DNA of 64,000 nucleotides, taken from assembly GCF_016055025.1 (NCBI RefSeq), contig NZ_JAECVW010000010.1, one strand, 5' to 3'. The translations under genes and the position numbers were made by a program. The notes beneath the pieces were generated by a model. The model was not told where the DNA came from. It ran no database searches and saw nothing but the letters and a program-made list of their open reading frames with translations. Below are positions 7,618-16,573 of this stretch, in pieces (positions within the stretch are counted from its first letter, which is position 1; each line of letters begins with the position of its first letter). This DNA is from Thermoactinomyces intermedius (GTDB taxonomy: Bacteria > Bacillota > Bacilli > Thermoactinomycetales > Thermoactinomycetaceae).

Positions 7618-9507
7618 ATGATCAAGCGAAGAAAACAGCTTTTGCTGCAATTGCTCCGAGAAAAGAAACCGGTTACAACCAAAGAACTGGCCCGGGAGCT
7701 GAAGGTCTCTGAAAAAACCATCCGCAATGACTTGAAACAACTGGATGGCTGGCTGTCATCCCGGTCCGACGCCGAGATTTGCCGCCGGCCGGGGGTCGGG
7801 ATCTTCCTACATGCCAGCGAAAAAGAGAAAGAAAAACTGGAACATCTGGCTGTCCGTTCCGCCCGTTTTCCAACCGGAACGGAACCGGCGGTCAGAAGAA
7901 ATGAAATGTTGTTGGACTTCTTTTTCAGCAAGAAGTCTCCCACCCCCGCGGAATGGGCCCGGCGATTTTATGTCAGCAAAGCAACCATTCATCACGATCT
8001 GGCTGAAATCGGCAAACATTTGCAATCCTTTCAACTCCGTCTGGTCCGAATCTCCCCTTCCCGTTTTAGCATCCGGGGGGAGGAGAAAAAATGCCGGGAA
8101 TTGTTGGCCCGTGTAATAAGCAAGTTTCCTCTCTCCCGGGACCGGCGTTTTCAACAGGAAACCTTGATTGTTTCCGATATGATCCGCCGCTTTGAAGAAG
8201 CCATGGGGTATTCCTTTTCAGACGAATCATTGTCCCGCCTGATCATTCATCTTGTCATTGCAATCAAGCGGTGCAAAGCAGGCCATGTGGTCCGTTTGGA
8301 CGACCGGGAGCATTCTTCATTGAAAAAAAGGAAAGAGTACGTTTGGATCGGGCAATATGCTGCCGAACTCGGGCAAAAATTGGCCTTTCAGCTGCCGGAA
8401 CATGAAATCGCATACATCACGCTGTATTTGCTGAGCGCCAATATCCATTACCGCTCCCCGTTTTACAACACGGTTTCTCCATTGGACCGGGAAGCCATCA
8501 CCTGGGCCCGGCAGCTGATCAAAAAAATGGAAGCCATCACCCATTTCCCGTTCACCCGGGATGAAGAACTGTTCACGGGTTTGGCAATCCATTTTCACAC
8601 CGCCGTGATCCGGCTGAAACATCAATTGCATTCACCCAATCCCATGCTGCAGGAAATCAAACGGCTCTATCGTTATACATTTGAAACCTTGGTTTTTGCC
8701 TGCACTTGGTTGAAAGAAAAAATGGACATGCCTTTTTCCTTCCCGGAAGATGAGATTGGTTATCTCACCCTTCATTTTCAAGCGTCTTTGGAACGGCGGA
8801 AAAATCAATCCCGCCCGGTTAAAATCCTTTTGGTTTGTACCACGGGCATGGGGACATCCCAATTGCTCGCCGCCAAAATCACACGTACTTTTCCCGAGTT
8901 GCAGTTGGCAGCCACCCTGCCGGAATCCAAACTGGATCAGGGCATCGCCGCTTGCCGTCCGGATCTGTTGGTCAGTACCGTTCCCTTGGAACATCCAACC
9001 GTTCCGTCCATTTGCATCTCCCCGTTATTTTCGGAACAAGACCGGGAAAAGCTTGCGGATTTTATCAAAAGGAAGAGGCTTCCCTTTGACGGGAAAGAAG
9101 CTTTTCCGGTGATCAAATCATGGCTTGGATCTTCGCTTGTGTTCCGGGATCTGAAAGCCTCCGGCAAAGAAGAAGTCATCCAACAGCTGGGGCAACAATT
9201 GGTGCGGCAGGGGTATGTCGAACCCGGCTATGTTTCCAGCGCCATCCGGCGTGAAGCGTTAGCCGGTACCTATATTGGCGGGGGCATCGCCACACCGCAC
9301 GGGTTGATGGATCAAATAGTGAAATCGGCGGTTGCTGTCGCCCATTTGCCGACTCCGGTTTCATGGGATGGAAACCCGGTATCTTTTGTGATCATCCCGG
9401 CGATCAAATGGACGGACAAAGAAATGGCCGAGCACTTTTACAAAGAGCTGGTCGAACTGACCGACCATCCGGCGGATTTATATGAATTGATCATGACATC
9501 CGGATGA
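7618..9507 (+). CDS. manR: PTS-regulated transcriptional activator (ManR/MtlR-like, BglG family)
   Basis: The 629-residue multidomain regulator shows an N-terminal HTH (residues 1-60) and a second HTH/Mga-like segment (about 90-160). Two PRDs follow, with candidate phosphorylatable histidines H211 and H262 in the first and H325, H327 and H386 in the second. An EIIB-like domain has Cys407 in VCTTGMGTSQLL, and an EIIA-fructose-like domain has His561 in IATPHG. This is the domain order of B. subtilis ManR (648 residues). It directly precedes the PTS genes and manA, so it most likely activates this operon when mannose transport alters its phosphorylation. Confidence 0.92.
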   Translation: MIKRRKQLLLQLLREKKPVTTKELARELKVSEKTIRNDLKQLDGWLSSRSDAEICRRPGVGIFLHASEKEKEKLEHLAVRSARFPTGTEPAVRRNEMLLDFFFSKKSPTPAEWARRFYVSKATIHHDLAEIGKHLQSFQLRLVRISPSRFSIRGEEKKCRELLARVISKFPLSRDRRFQQETLIVSDMIRRFEEAMGYSFSDESLSRLIIHLVIAIKRCKAGHVVRLDDREHSSLKKRKEYVWIGQYAAELGQKLAFQLPEHEIAYITLYLLSANIHYRSPFYNTVSPLDREAITWARQLIKKMEAITHFPFTRDEELFTGLAIHFHTAVIRLKHQLHSPNPMLQEIKRLYRYTFETLVFACTWLKEKMDMPFSFPEDEIGYLTLHFQASLERRKNQSRPVKILLVCTTGMGTSQLLAAKITRTFPELQLAATLPESKLDQGIAACRPDLLVSTVPLEHPTVPSICISPLFSEQDREKLADFIKRKRLPFDGKEAFPVIKSWLGSSLVFRDLKASGKEEVIQQLGQQLVRQGYVEPGYVSSAIRREALAGTYIGGGIATPHGLMDQIVKSAVAVAHLPTPVSWDGNPVSFVIIPAIKWTDKEMAEHFYKELVELTDHPADLYELIMTSG

Positions 9508-9525
9508 AAAAGGGGGTTTCTTGCG

Positions 9526-10968
9526 ATGAAATTGCTTGCCGTCACCGCTTGTCCGACGGGCATTGCCCATACATATATCGCAGCTGAAAAATTAAAACAA
9601 GCGGCGACCGAAAAAGGAATCGACATCAAAGTGGAAACCAGGGGATCAATCGGGGTTGAAAATGCATTGACCCAAGCAGAGATTGAGGCCGCCGACGGGA
9701 TTATCATCGCGGCCGACAAAGATGTCGAACCAGGAAGATTTCACGGAAAGCGGGTTTTGATGGTTTCCGTTCAGGATGCCATCCACAAAACGGATGAACT
9801 TTTCCAACGCTTTCTGGACGGAGAGGTTCCCGTCTACGAAAGCAAAGCACAAAAACAACCGGAAAAGGCGGATGATTCCGAAAACCAAACCACCAAAAGC
9901 GGGGCCGCCGCGAGCGAATCCAAAATTAAAAAGTACGTTTACCGCGATTTGATGAACGGCGTTTCTTACATGATTCCGTTTGTCGTGATAGGGGGATTGT
10001 TGATCGCTCTTTCCCTCGGATTGGGAGGGGTTCCCACACCGGACGGGTTTGTGATCCCTGAACATTCGATTTGGAAAAAGGTCAATGAAGTCGGTACGAC
10101 CGGTTTTATGTTCATGGTCCCCATATTGGCCGGTTTCATTGCCATGAGTATTGCAGACAGACCCGGACTTGCACCCGGAATGATCGGCGGTTACATCGCG
10201 GCCAACGGCCATTTTTACAACAGTGAAGCCGGAGCCGGTTTTATCGGGGGGATTCTTGCCGGATTTTTGGCCGGTTACATCGCCAAAGGGATCAAACAAC
10301 TGCCGGTTCCCAAAATGCTTCAGCCCATTATGCCGATTCTGGTGATCCCGCTTTTTACTTCTTTACTCGTTGCACTGATTTTTATTTATGTCGTCGGAAC
10401 TCCGATCTCCATGTTGATGGAAAGCCTGACTCATTTCTTAAGCGAAATGGAAGGAACCAGCAAATTGATTCTGGGGTTGATCTTGGGAGCCATGGTGGCC
10501 TTTGACATGGGAGGGGCCGTCAACAAAGTCGCCTTTTTGTTCGGCGCCGCCATGATCGGCGAAGGAAACCCGTATATCATGGGCTCGCTGGCCGCAGGCA
10601 TTTGCACCCCTCCGCTCGGAATGGGGTTGGCCACGTTGATCAATCAGAAGAAGTATGAGCCGGAAGAACTGGATGCCGGAAAAGCCGCCATCGCCATGGG
10701 ATTGGTGGGGATTACCGAAGGAGCCATTCCTTTTGCCTCGCGTGATCCTTTACGGGTGATTCCATGCATCATGGCCGGATCCATGGTGGCTTCCGCCATC
10801 GCGATGCTCGGACAAGTCAGTGACAATGTCCCGCACGGCGGCCCGGTCATGATCCTCTTTCAAGCCATCGGCAACGTTCCCGTCTTTTTGCTGGCGATCC
10901 TTTGCGGAACGCTCGTCACCGCCTTCAGCGTAAACTTTTTGAAAAAACCGGTCCAAAACGATTCGTGA
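9526..10968 (+). CDS. manP: PTS fructose/mannose-type EIIBC transporter
   Basis: The 480-residue protein carries EIIB-fru first (residues 1-105, phosphorylated Cys9 in TACPTGIAHTY), then a charged linker (105-135) and the EIIC membrane domain with about nine helices (from YRDLMNGVSYMIPFVV on). It imports and phosphorylates a hexose. The operon with manR and manA points to mannose, by analogy with B. subtilis ManP. Unlike ManP (about 650 residues, EIIBCA), no EIIA is fused; that function is the next gene. AGGGGG precedes the ATG. Confidence 0.93.
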   Translation: MKLLAVTACPTGIAHTYIAAEKLKQAATEKGIDIKVETRGSIGVENALTQAEIEAADGIIIAADKDVEPGRFHGKRVLMVSVQDAIHKTDELFQRFLDGEVPVYESKAQKQPEKADDSENQTTKSGAAASESKIKKYVYRDLMNGVSYMIPFVVIGGLLIALSLGLGGVPTPDGFVIPEHSIWKKVNEVGTTGFMFMVPILAGFIAMSIADRPGLAPGMIGGYIAANGHFYNSEAGAGFIGGILAGFLAGYIAKGIKQLPVPKMLQPIMPILVIPLFTSLLVALIFIYVVGTPISMLMESLTHFLSEMEGTSKLILGLILGAMVAFDMGGAVNKVAFLFGAAMIGEGNPYIMGSLAAGICTPPLGMGLATLINQKKYEPEELDAGKAAIAMGLVGITEGAIPFASRDPLRVIPCIMAGSMVASAIAMLGQVSDNVPHGGPVMILFQAIGNVPVFLLAILCGTLVTAFSVNFLKKPVQNDS

Positions 10969-10987
10969 GAAAAGGAGGAATCTTTTA

Positions 10988-11443
10988 GTGGACATCCGCG
11001 ATTTGATCAAACCCGAACACATCAACCTGAACCTTCAAGGTGCGACCAAAGATGAAGTGATCCGTGAAATGGTGCATTTGCTCGACGAAAACGGTGTCCT
11101 CCTAGACCGTCAAGCTTTCTACCACGAAATCATCCAACGGGAAAAACAACATCACACCGGAATCGGTTTTGGCATCGCCATCCCGCACGGAAAATCATCC
11201 GCGGTCCGGACGCCTTCCATTGCGTGCGGGAAAACAGCTTCCGGCATGAACTGGGATGAGGAAGGCAACGAACCAGTGCAATGGATTTTTATGATTGCCG
11301 TTCCGGAAAACCAGGCAGGCAACGAACACTTAAAAATCCTGCAAATGCTGGCTGCGCGTTTCATCGATTCCGCATTCCGCGAACAGCTTGCAAACTCCCG
11401 GAGCGCGGCCGAAGTTTTTCAACTGCTGACCCAACCAAACTGA
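10988..11443 (+). CDS. PTS fructose/mannose-type EIIA
   Basis: This stand-alone 151-residue EIIA-fru domain (PTS_EIIA_2) has the phosphoryl-accepting His67 in GIAIPHGKS. It would take phosphate from HPr and pass it to Cys9 of the preceding EIIBC. It starts at GTG 10988, 8 bases after AAAGGAGGAA, and lies 19 bases after the EIIBC gene, so the two are co-transcribed. The EIIA domain at the end of ManR is a second, regulatory copy. Confidence 0.93.
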   Translation: MDIRDLIKPEHINLNLQGATKDEVIREMVHLLDENGVLLDRQAFYHEIIQREKQHHTGIGFGIAIPHGKSSAVRTPSIACGKTASGMNWDEEGNEPVQWIFMIAVPENQAGNEHLKILQMLAARFIDSAFREQLANSRSAAEVFQLLTQPN

Positions 11444-11509
11444 TTTTTCTTCCGGGAAACGGCCGGTTTCCCGGAAAACCCCGATTTTGTGTTGAAAGGA
11501 GCATCACCG

Positions 11510-12469
11510 ATGTCTTTGGAACCCCTGTTTCTAAAACCCGTCTTTCAGGAACGCCTTTGGGGCGGCCGCCGTTTGCAAGAACAATTTCATTATCCGGTCC
11601 CTTTTGAAAAAACCGGGGAATGCTGGGCCATTTCCGCCCATCCTCATGGCCGGTGCCTTGTAAAAAACGGACCTTATCAAGGCAAAAACCTTCAGGAACT
11701 GTGGGAAAATCACCAAGAGCTTTTTGGGGACCGCAAGGAAAAAACGTTTCCTTTATTGACCAAATTGATCGATGCTTCTTCCGATCTGTCGGTGCAAGTG
11801 CATCCGGATGAAACCTATGCCCGCGTCCATGAAGACGAAGAACACGGGAAAACCGAGTGTTGGTACATCCTCGATTGCGAGCCGGGAGCCGAAATCATCC
11901 TGGGGCATCAAGCCAAGAGCAAAGATGAATTACAAACCATGATCAGGGAAAACCGGTGGGAAGATCTTTTGCAGCGCATTCCGGTCAAACCGGGCGATTT
12001 TTTCTATATCCCCAGCGGAACCGTCCATGCTTTGGGGGCCGGCATTCTTGTTTTGGAAACCCAACAAAGTTCTGATGTCACCTATCGGCTTTATGATTAC
12101 GACCGGGTGGACCAAAACGGGCAAAAGCGGGAACTGCATCTTGACAAAGCCTTGGATGTCATCCGGGTTCCTCACCGTCCGGAACCGGTTGTGCCGCAAA
12201 TCATCCAACAAAAAAATGCTGTGTTTACCACCTTTCTTAAGTGCCCGTGGTTTACGGTGGAAAAATGGGAAATCGACGGAACAGTTCGGATACCGACCAT
12301 TGAAAATTTCCTTCTGGTGAGTGTCATCGGCGGTCGGGGACAAATCCGAATCAACCGGCGAACCGCCTCCTTTCAAAAAGGAGACCATTTCATCCTGCCC
12401 TTTTTGACAGGAGAATTCCAATTATCCGGACAATTCACGCTGATGGTGTCCCAACCCCCTTCTGCCTGA
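11510..12469 (+). CDS. manA: mannose-6-phosphate isomerase, class I
   Basis: The 319-residue cupin-fold enzyme converts mannose 6-phosphate to fructose 6-phosphate. Visible features are the N-terminal LKPVFQERLWGG, zinc-site region VQVHPDETYARVHED and KTECWYIL, and the substrate-binding segment PSGTVHALGAGILVLETQQSSDVTYRLYD. Length matches Firmicute ManA (about 315). ATG 11510 lies 9 bases after AAAGGAG; an upstream in-frame TTG (11489) has no such site. As last gene of the man operon it channels the PTS product into glycolysis. Confidence 0.96.
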   Translation: MSLEPLFLKPVFQERLWGGRRLQEQFHYPVPFEKTGECWAISAHPHGRCLVKNGPYQGKNLQELWENHQELFGDRKEKTFPLLTKLIDASSDLSVQVHPDETYARVHEDEEHGKTECWYILDCEPGAEIILGHQAKSKDELQTMIRENRWEDLLQRIPVKPGDFFYIPSGTVHALGAGILVLETQQSSDVTYRLYDYDRVDQNGQKRELHLDKALDVIRVPHRPEPVVPQIIQQKNAVFTTFLKCPWFTVEKWEIDGTVRIPTIENFLLVSVIGGRGQIRINRRTASFQKGDHFILPFLTGEFQLSGQFTLMVSQPPSA

Positions 12470-12590
12470 GGAAAAATGGACCGGTTCCCTCTTGCTTGTC
12501 CGACCGGGATTCGTCCGGTGGTTCCAGCCCCCCCGAAAGAATGCTTTTCATCCCGACGGCCCGTAAACGGGACAAATGCCAAACCGTGTT

Positions 12591-12761
12591 TCAAGCAGAC
12601 ATGGTGGTCGGAGGTGTCGGCTCCGGTGTGGGCGTTTCTACCTGTTGCGGAGCTTCTTCCCCTCCTCCCTTTTTTGAAATGATATTTAACGTTGTTCCCA
12701 CGTTAAACGATCCGGCATCTCCCACCGTATAAATCCGAATGGATTGAATACACACTTTCAA
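12591..12761 (-). CDS. GerPA/GerPF-like small spore germination protein with Pro-rich tail
   Basis: The 56-residue product has the short beta-rich pattern VGDAGSFNVGTTLNI, similar to the NSGxxNxGDxLxI core of GerPA/GerPF-type spore proteins. A tail of repeated P, T and E residues follows (ETPTPEPTPPTT). The start is a TTG at 12761, 8 bases after GAGGTGG that overlaps the end of the preceding gene. Family members help germinants cross the spore coat. Assignment to a particular Ger letter is not possible. Confidence 0.65.
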   Translation of the reverse strand: MKVCIQSIRIYTVGDAGSFNVGTTLNIISKKGGGEEAPQQVETPTPEPTPPTTMSA

Positions 12762-12774
12762 CAAGAAAACCACC

Positions 12775-12981
12775 TCAATCGTTTTGATCAAATTGATCGG
12801 GATCAAAATATACATTCCGCTCAAAATCCAAATTCTTGGGAAAATCGCCAATCGGTGAAGATCCTCCCAACGATTTGGTCAAACTGTCATTCCCCACATT
12901 GATCGTGTTTCCAAAATTGACTGAACCTGAGTTACTTATATTGTTGATTTTGATGTTCAGAATGTTATTGATGGTCCCCAC
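12775..12981 (-). CDS. GerPA/GerPF-family spore germination protein
   Basis: The 68-residue protein contains ISNSGSVNFGNTINV followed by SLGGSSPIGDF, close to the NSGxxNFGDxxNV plus S/G-rich layout of the GerPA/GerPF family (Pfam gerPA). It starts at GTG 12981 after GAGGAGGGG. It sits between an Hsp20 gene and a second gerP-like gene on the same strand, and gerPC is divergent 575 bases away. The set looks like a rearranged gerP cluster. Confidence 0.75.
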   Translation of the reverse strand: MGTINNILNIKINNISNSGSVNFGNTINVGNDSLTKSLGGSSPIGDFPKNLDFERNVYFDPDQFDQND

Positions 12982-13001
12982 GCTTTCCCCTCCTCATGGT
13001 G

Positions 13002-13409
13002 TCATATTTGCAGGGATCGGTTTTGCCTTGGCTTCTTCGGAAAACGGATTTCCAAAACCCCCCGGCGGTATCTGGCATGCGTATATCTTTTGGATACCGA
13101 TGCCTGTAAAGGAATCACCTTTTGAAACATGCCTTTTTTTCTTTCCGAGAAGATGGTTTGATACCCCTCATACGGAGACGGGTAATCCCCTTTAATAATC
13201 AAATTGTTTCCTTCCAATTTCAAATCTAAAGCACGAACGTTTTCCAGTCCGGGCAAATTGACCACCACAATCACTTCATTTTCCCCGTGATAAACATCGG
13301 CTGCCGGTTCATCTTGACGGGCCGCCGTTTGCATGTCTTCAAAAAAGTCCTCCCCCAAAAATTGACGGGCCAGCTCATGCCAGGGCATTTTGCGGAAAGT
13401 ATTTTTCAA
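13002..13409 (-). CDS. Hsp20/alpha-crystallin family small heat-shock protein
   Basis: This 135-residue protein has an alpha-crystallin domain (about residues 38-125) with VNLPGLE, the GxLEIRFPK signature near the end and a short C-terminal tail. The family binds unfolding proteins without ATP. Start TTG 13409 is 9 bases after AAAGGAG. Its place at the head of a gerP-like pair suggests a spore-associated variant like CotP/CotM, though this is inferred only from context. Confidence 0.88.
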   Translation of the reverse strand: MKNTFRKMPWHELARQFLGEDFFEDMQTAARQDEPAADVYHGENEVIVVVNLPGLENVRALDLKLEGNNLIIKGDYPSPYEGYQTIFSERKKGMFQKVIPLQASVSKRYTHARYRRGVLEIRFPKKPRQNRSLQI

Positions 13410-13555
13410 CCATCATCTCTCCTTTTGCCGGTACATTGGTATGATGCCCATATTTTATTCGATGCGGGCCCGTCTTGTCACAAGGAGGGCATGAATCCAT
13501 AGACCCTCATCATATAATGGAACCAGGATAAAAAGAATCCGGGGGAATGGTTTGC

Positions 13556-13873
13556 ATGTACCAGCATCCTCTTGATTGGATGGATCAACGGCTAAAATAT
13601 TTGGAACAAGAAATCCGGCGCCTGCAACAAGAAAACCGCCAACTGAAAGAGGCCATAGAACAACTGAAACCCGTGCACATCGAAAAAATCGAATATAAAA
13701 TCCACGAATTGCATGTCGAAACGTTAAGCGGGACTTTAAATATCGGACTGACCGCCAACGGGGAAGATGTCGGGGTGGGGGAAATCATTGAAAAAATGGT
13801 AGACAACCACTCTTCCCAAATCGTGGTGGAAGACGAAGAAGATAAACAAGAACCGGCGGAATCTTCTTCGTAA
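13556..13873 (+). CDS. gerPC: spore germination protein GerPC
   Basis: The 105-residue protein has an N-terminal coiled coil (MDQRLKYLEQEIRRLQQEN...), the central IEKIEYKIHELHVETLSGTLNIGL block characteristic of GerPC, and an acidic tail. It is shorter than the B. subtilis protein (about 205) because it lacks the usual long C-terminal part. ATG 13556 is preferred over ATG 13547, which lies too close to the GGGGGA site. It is divergent from the Hsp20/gerP-like genes. Confidence 0.8.
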   Translation: MYQHPLDWMDQRLKYLEQEIRRLQQENRQLKEAIEQLKPVHIEKIEYKIHELHVETLSGTLNIGLTANGEDVGVGEIIEKMVDNHSSQIVVEDEEDKQEPAESSS

Positions 13874-13932
13874 TGTTGCCGGCCGTTAAAATTTGATCTA
13901 ATCTTAAACCAAAAAGACAAGGAGCTGCCGGT

Positions 13933-14295
13933 ATGAGAATGATCATTGCCGTCGGGATCGGCGGTGCCGTCGGAACCTTGCTCCGCTTTGGAGTGGCGCA
14001 GGCTTTCAATGACCCCGTTTTTCCGTTCGGAACCCTGATGGCCAATTGGACAGGCTGTCTCGGGTTGGCCTGGTTGAATGAACAAAGAAAAATCTCCTTT
14101 TCTCCGGTTTGGCAAAAAGGATTGGGACCCGGACTTTTGGGGGCATACACCACTTTCTCCACGCTATGCGTGGAAGCCCATCTCTTGCCTCCGCTTTTAT
14201 CCCTTTTTTATATCGTCGCCACCACCACGGGCGGCCTGCTTTTTGCCCGCTTGGGGGTTTGGCTGGCCCAAAGGGGGAAAGCCGATTGGAAATGA
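13933..14295 (+). CDS. crcB: fluoride channel subunit CrcB/Fluc 1
   Basis: The 120-residue, four-helix protein has the GGAVGTLLRFG start, the FPFGTLMANWTGC segment and the GLLGAYTTFST motif that lines the fluoride pore. It exports toxic fluoride as a dual-topology dimer. The neighbouring paralogue overlaps it by 4 bases, so the two may form a heterodimer, as in Bacillales with paired CrcB proteins. AAGGAG lies upstream. No fluoride riboswitch was recognised in the 60-base leader. Confidence 0.94.
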   Translation: MRMIIAVGIGGAVGTLLRFGVAQAFNDPVFPFGTLMANWTGCLGLAWLNEQRKISFSPVWQKGLGPGLLGAYTTFSTLCVEAHLLPPLLSLFYIVATTTGGLLFARLGVWLAQRGKADWK

Positions 14296-14663
14296 TGTGG
14301 ATTGCATTGGGAGGGGGAATCGGAGCCATGTGCCGCTGGCTGGTCACGGAGGTGTTTCCCGCCCGGGACGGGAAATTTCCGCTTGGAACCTTTCTTGTCA
14401 ATATGACCGGCTGTTTGATCATGGGGCTTTATTTGGGATGGATTCATGACCGGTTGCCGGTCGCCTGGATGATGGCAAACCGGCCGTTTGCAACGGGTTT
14501 TCTCGGCGGTTACACCACCTTTTCCACTTTTTCTTATGAAGCTGAAAGGCTCCGGCAACAAAGGCGAAAGGGAAAATTTTGGGCTTATCTTCTCTCCAGC
14601 CTTTTCTTCGGTTTGTTTTTGGTTTGGGCCGGTTTTCACCTTTCCTCCGGCATGATTTCGTAA
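14292..14663 (+). CDS. crcB: fluoride channel subunit CrcB/Fluc 2
   Basis: The 123-residue paralogue has GGGIGAMCRWLV, FPLGTFLVNMTGC and FLGGYTTFSTFSYE, all typical of CrcB. The start codon overlaps the first crcB stop (ATGATG at 14292). An in-frame extension up to 14109 lies inside the first gene and is rejected. A strong terminator follows directly. Confidence 0.94.
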   Translation: MMWIALGGGIGAMCRWLVTEVFPARDGKFPLGTFLVNMTGCLIMGLYLGWIHDRLPVAWMMANRPFATGFLGGYTTFSTFSYEAERLRQQRRKGKFWAYLLSSLFFGLFLVWAGFHLSSGMIS

Positions 14664-14706
14664 AAAATTCCATGGCACAGGCATAAGCCGGCCATGGAAT
14701 TTTTTA
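14662..14706 (+). terminator. intrinsic terminator of the crcB pair
   Basis: AAAAATTCCATGGC pairs with GCCATGGAATTTTT across a 14-base loop, with a T-run at the end. It begins at the crcB stop codon. Confidence 0.85.
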
Positions 14707-14775
14707 TGGGAAAGTTTTTATGCAGTGTGAAAATGTTCAAAAAAAGTGATTCTGTTTCAAGATGAACAAAAACAA

Positions 14776-14822
14776 TTGTTGGAACATGAATTATAAGATA
14801 TTTTATTTGTAAGCGTTAACAA
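14776..14822 (+). promoter_or_regulatory. promoter and cre (CcpA) site of malP
   Basis: TTGTTG (14776-14781), a 17-base spacer and TATTTT (14799-14804) form a sigma-A-like promoter. TTGTAAGCGTTAACAA (14807-14822) fits the catabolite response element WTGNAANCGNWNNCW completely and covers the expected start point, the geometry for repression by CcpA-HPr(Ser-P) when glucose is present. Confidence 0.72.
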
Positions 14823-14903
14823 ATTATTCATAGTTCAATTATAAGTTAACAAAAATCCCAAAAAAACATGTTACAAAAAATTATACAACAAGGAGTGATT
14901 TCC

Positions 14904-16496
14904 GTGCTGCAAAAGTTCCAGCGCTTTGGGGCAGCCATGTTTGTACCCGTTCTGTTATTTCCCTTTGCAGGGATCGTTGTCGGGCTGACCACCCTGCTGA
15001 AAAATCAGGATATTATGAATGCTCTCGCACACCCCGACAGCTTTTGGTACAAATTTTGGACCGTGATCGAAGCAGGCGGTTGGGCGGTATTCAAACAAAT
15101 GCCTTTGCTGTTTGCGGTCGGCATCCCGATCGGCCTGGCCAAAAAGGCCCAAGCCAGAGCCGTTTTGGCTTCTTTGATCTCATATCTGACCTTTAACTAT
15201 TTTATCAATGCCATTTTAACCATTTGGGGGCCCCAATTTGGCGTTGATTTTGAACAAGAAGCGGGCGGAGTGAGCGGACTGACGGAAATTGCCGGCATTA
15301 AAACGTTAGACACCAGTATCATTGGAGCCATCCTGATTTCTGCCATCGTCGTTTATCTTCATAACCGTTATTTCGATAAAAAGTTGCCTGATTTTTTGGG
15401 GATTTTCCAAGGGACCTCCTATATCGTCATCCTCAGCTTTTTTGTCATGCTGCCTCTGGCACTCCTCACTTCCTGGGGTTGGCCGGTCATTCAAAAAGGC
15501 ATCGCTTCCATGCAAGGGTTTCTTGCTTCATCCGGGGCATTGGGCGTTTGGTTATACACATTCCTTGAGCGAATTTTGATCCCGACCGGGTTGCATCACT
15601 TTATCTACGGTCCTTTCATCTTCGGTCCGGCCGTGGTGGACGGCGGAATCGTAAAATATTGGGTGGAACATTTGAATGAATTTGCCAATAATTCGCAATC
15701 ATTAAAAGAAATGTTCCCGGAAGGCGGTTTTGCTTTACACGGGCTTTCAAAAATATTCGGAATTCCGGGCATTGCACTGGCCATGTATGTCACGGCCAAA
15801 TCCTCCAAGAAAAAAATCATCTCCGGAATGTTGATCGCGGCGACACTCACCTCCGTGATCGCCGGAATCACAGAACCGATCGAATTCACCTTTTTGTTCG
15901 TGGCGCCGGTTCTCTTTCTGATTCATGCCCTCCTGGCGGCCACCATGTCCACCATCATGTACTCCCTCGGGGTTTCCGGAAATATGGGGGGTGGATTGCT
16001 GGAAGTGGCCATCCAAAACTGGATTCCGCTGTTTAAATACCACAGCACCACTTATTTGACGCAAATCGTAGTCGGCTTGATCTTTACGGCCATCTATTTC
16101 TTCCTGTTCCGCTATTTGATTTTAAAACTGGATGTGAAAACGCCGGGCCGTGAAGATGACGAAGAACAGGAAACCAAGCTGTACACCAAAAAAGATTTCC
16201 AAGAAAAACAAGCGGCCAAGCAAAAGAAAAATGATTACGCAGAAAAAGCCGCCCGGTTTTTGGAAGCATTGGGCGGGCCGGACAACATCGCGGAAGTGAC
16301 CAACTGCGCCACCAGATTGCGCGTCACCGTTCATGATGAAACCAAAACGGCACCAGAGAAGCAATTTCTCTCCGCCGGGGCCCACGGGATCGTTAAAAAC
16401 GGAAAAGCCATCCAAGTTATCGTCGGTTTGTCTTCCCCGCAGATCCGGGAACAGTTTGAAAACCTGCTGGATCATCCAAACCGGGAGAATGCATAA
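14904..16496 (+). CDS. malP: PTS alpha-glucoside (maltose) EIICB transporter
   Basis: The 530-residue protein has an EIIC membrane domain (about ten helices, with the HHFIYGPF and ITEPIEF motifs of the glucose/alpha-glucoside family). A charged linker and an EIIB domain follow, with phosphorylated Cys468 in VTNCATRLR. There is no EIIA domain, so an EIIA-Glc must come from elsewhere. GTG 14904 is chosen because AAGGAGTGA lies just upstream; a longer ATG at 14868 lacks a site. The following 6-phospho-alpha-glucosidase indicates maltose or related disaccharides. Confidence 0.92.
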   Translation: MLQKFQRFGAAMFVPVLLFPFAGIVVGLTTLLKNQDIMNALAHPDSFWYKFWTVIEAGGWAVFKQMPLLFAVGIPIGLAKKAQARAVLASLISYLTFNYFINAILTIWGPQFGVDFEQEAGGVSGLTEIAGIKTLDTSIIGAILISAIVVYLHNRYFDKKLPDFLGIFQGTSYIVILSFFVMLPLALLTSWGWPVIQKGIASMQGFLASSGALGVWLYTFLERILIPTGLHHFIYGPFIFGPAVVDGGIVKYWVEHLNEFANNSQSLKEMFPEGGFALHGLSKIFGIPGIALAMYVTAKSSKKKIISGMLIAATLTSVIAGITEPIEFTFLFVAPVLFLIHALLAATMSTIMYSLGVSGNMGGGLLEVAIQNWIPLFKYHSTTYLTQIVVGLIFTAIYFFLFRYLILKLDVKTPGREDDEEQETKLYTKKDFQEKQAAKQKKNDYAEKAARFLEALGGPDNIAEVTNCATRLRVTVHDETKTAPEKQFLSAGAHGIVKNGKAIQVIVGLSSPQIREQFENLLDHPNRENA

Positions 16497-16573
16497 AATG
16501 GTGGCGGGAAAATTTCCAGGCTCCTGTGAAAAATAACAAGATATGTGATTATGAACAGCATCCGCCCGATCTA

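Noticed and set aside
9646..10299. Minus-strand open frame of 217 codons opposite the EIIBC gene
   Set aside because: It is antisense to manP, low in hydrophobic structure and without a ribosome site.
13874..13932. Looked for a fluoride riboswitch before crcB
   Set aside because: The conserved GGNGAUGG-type core was not found.
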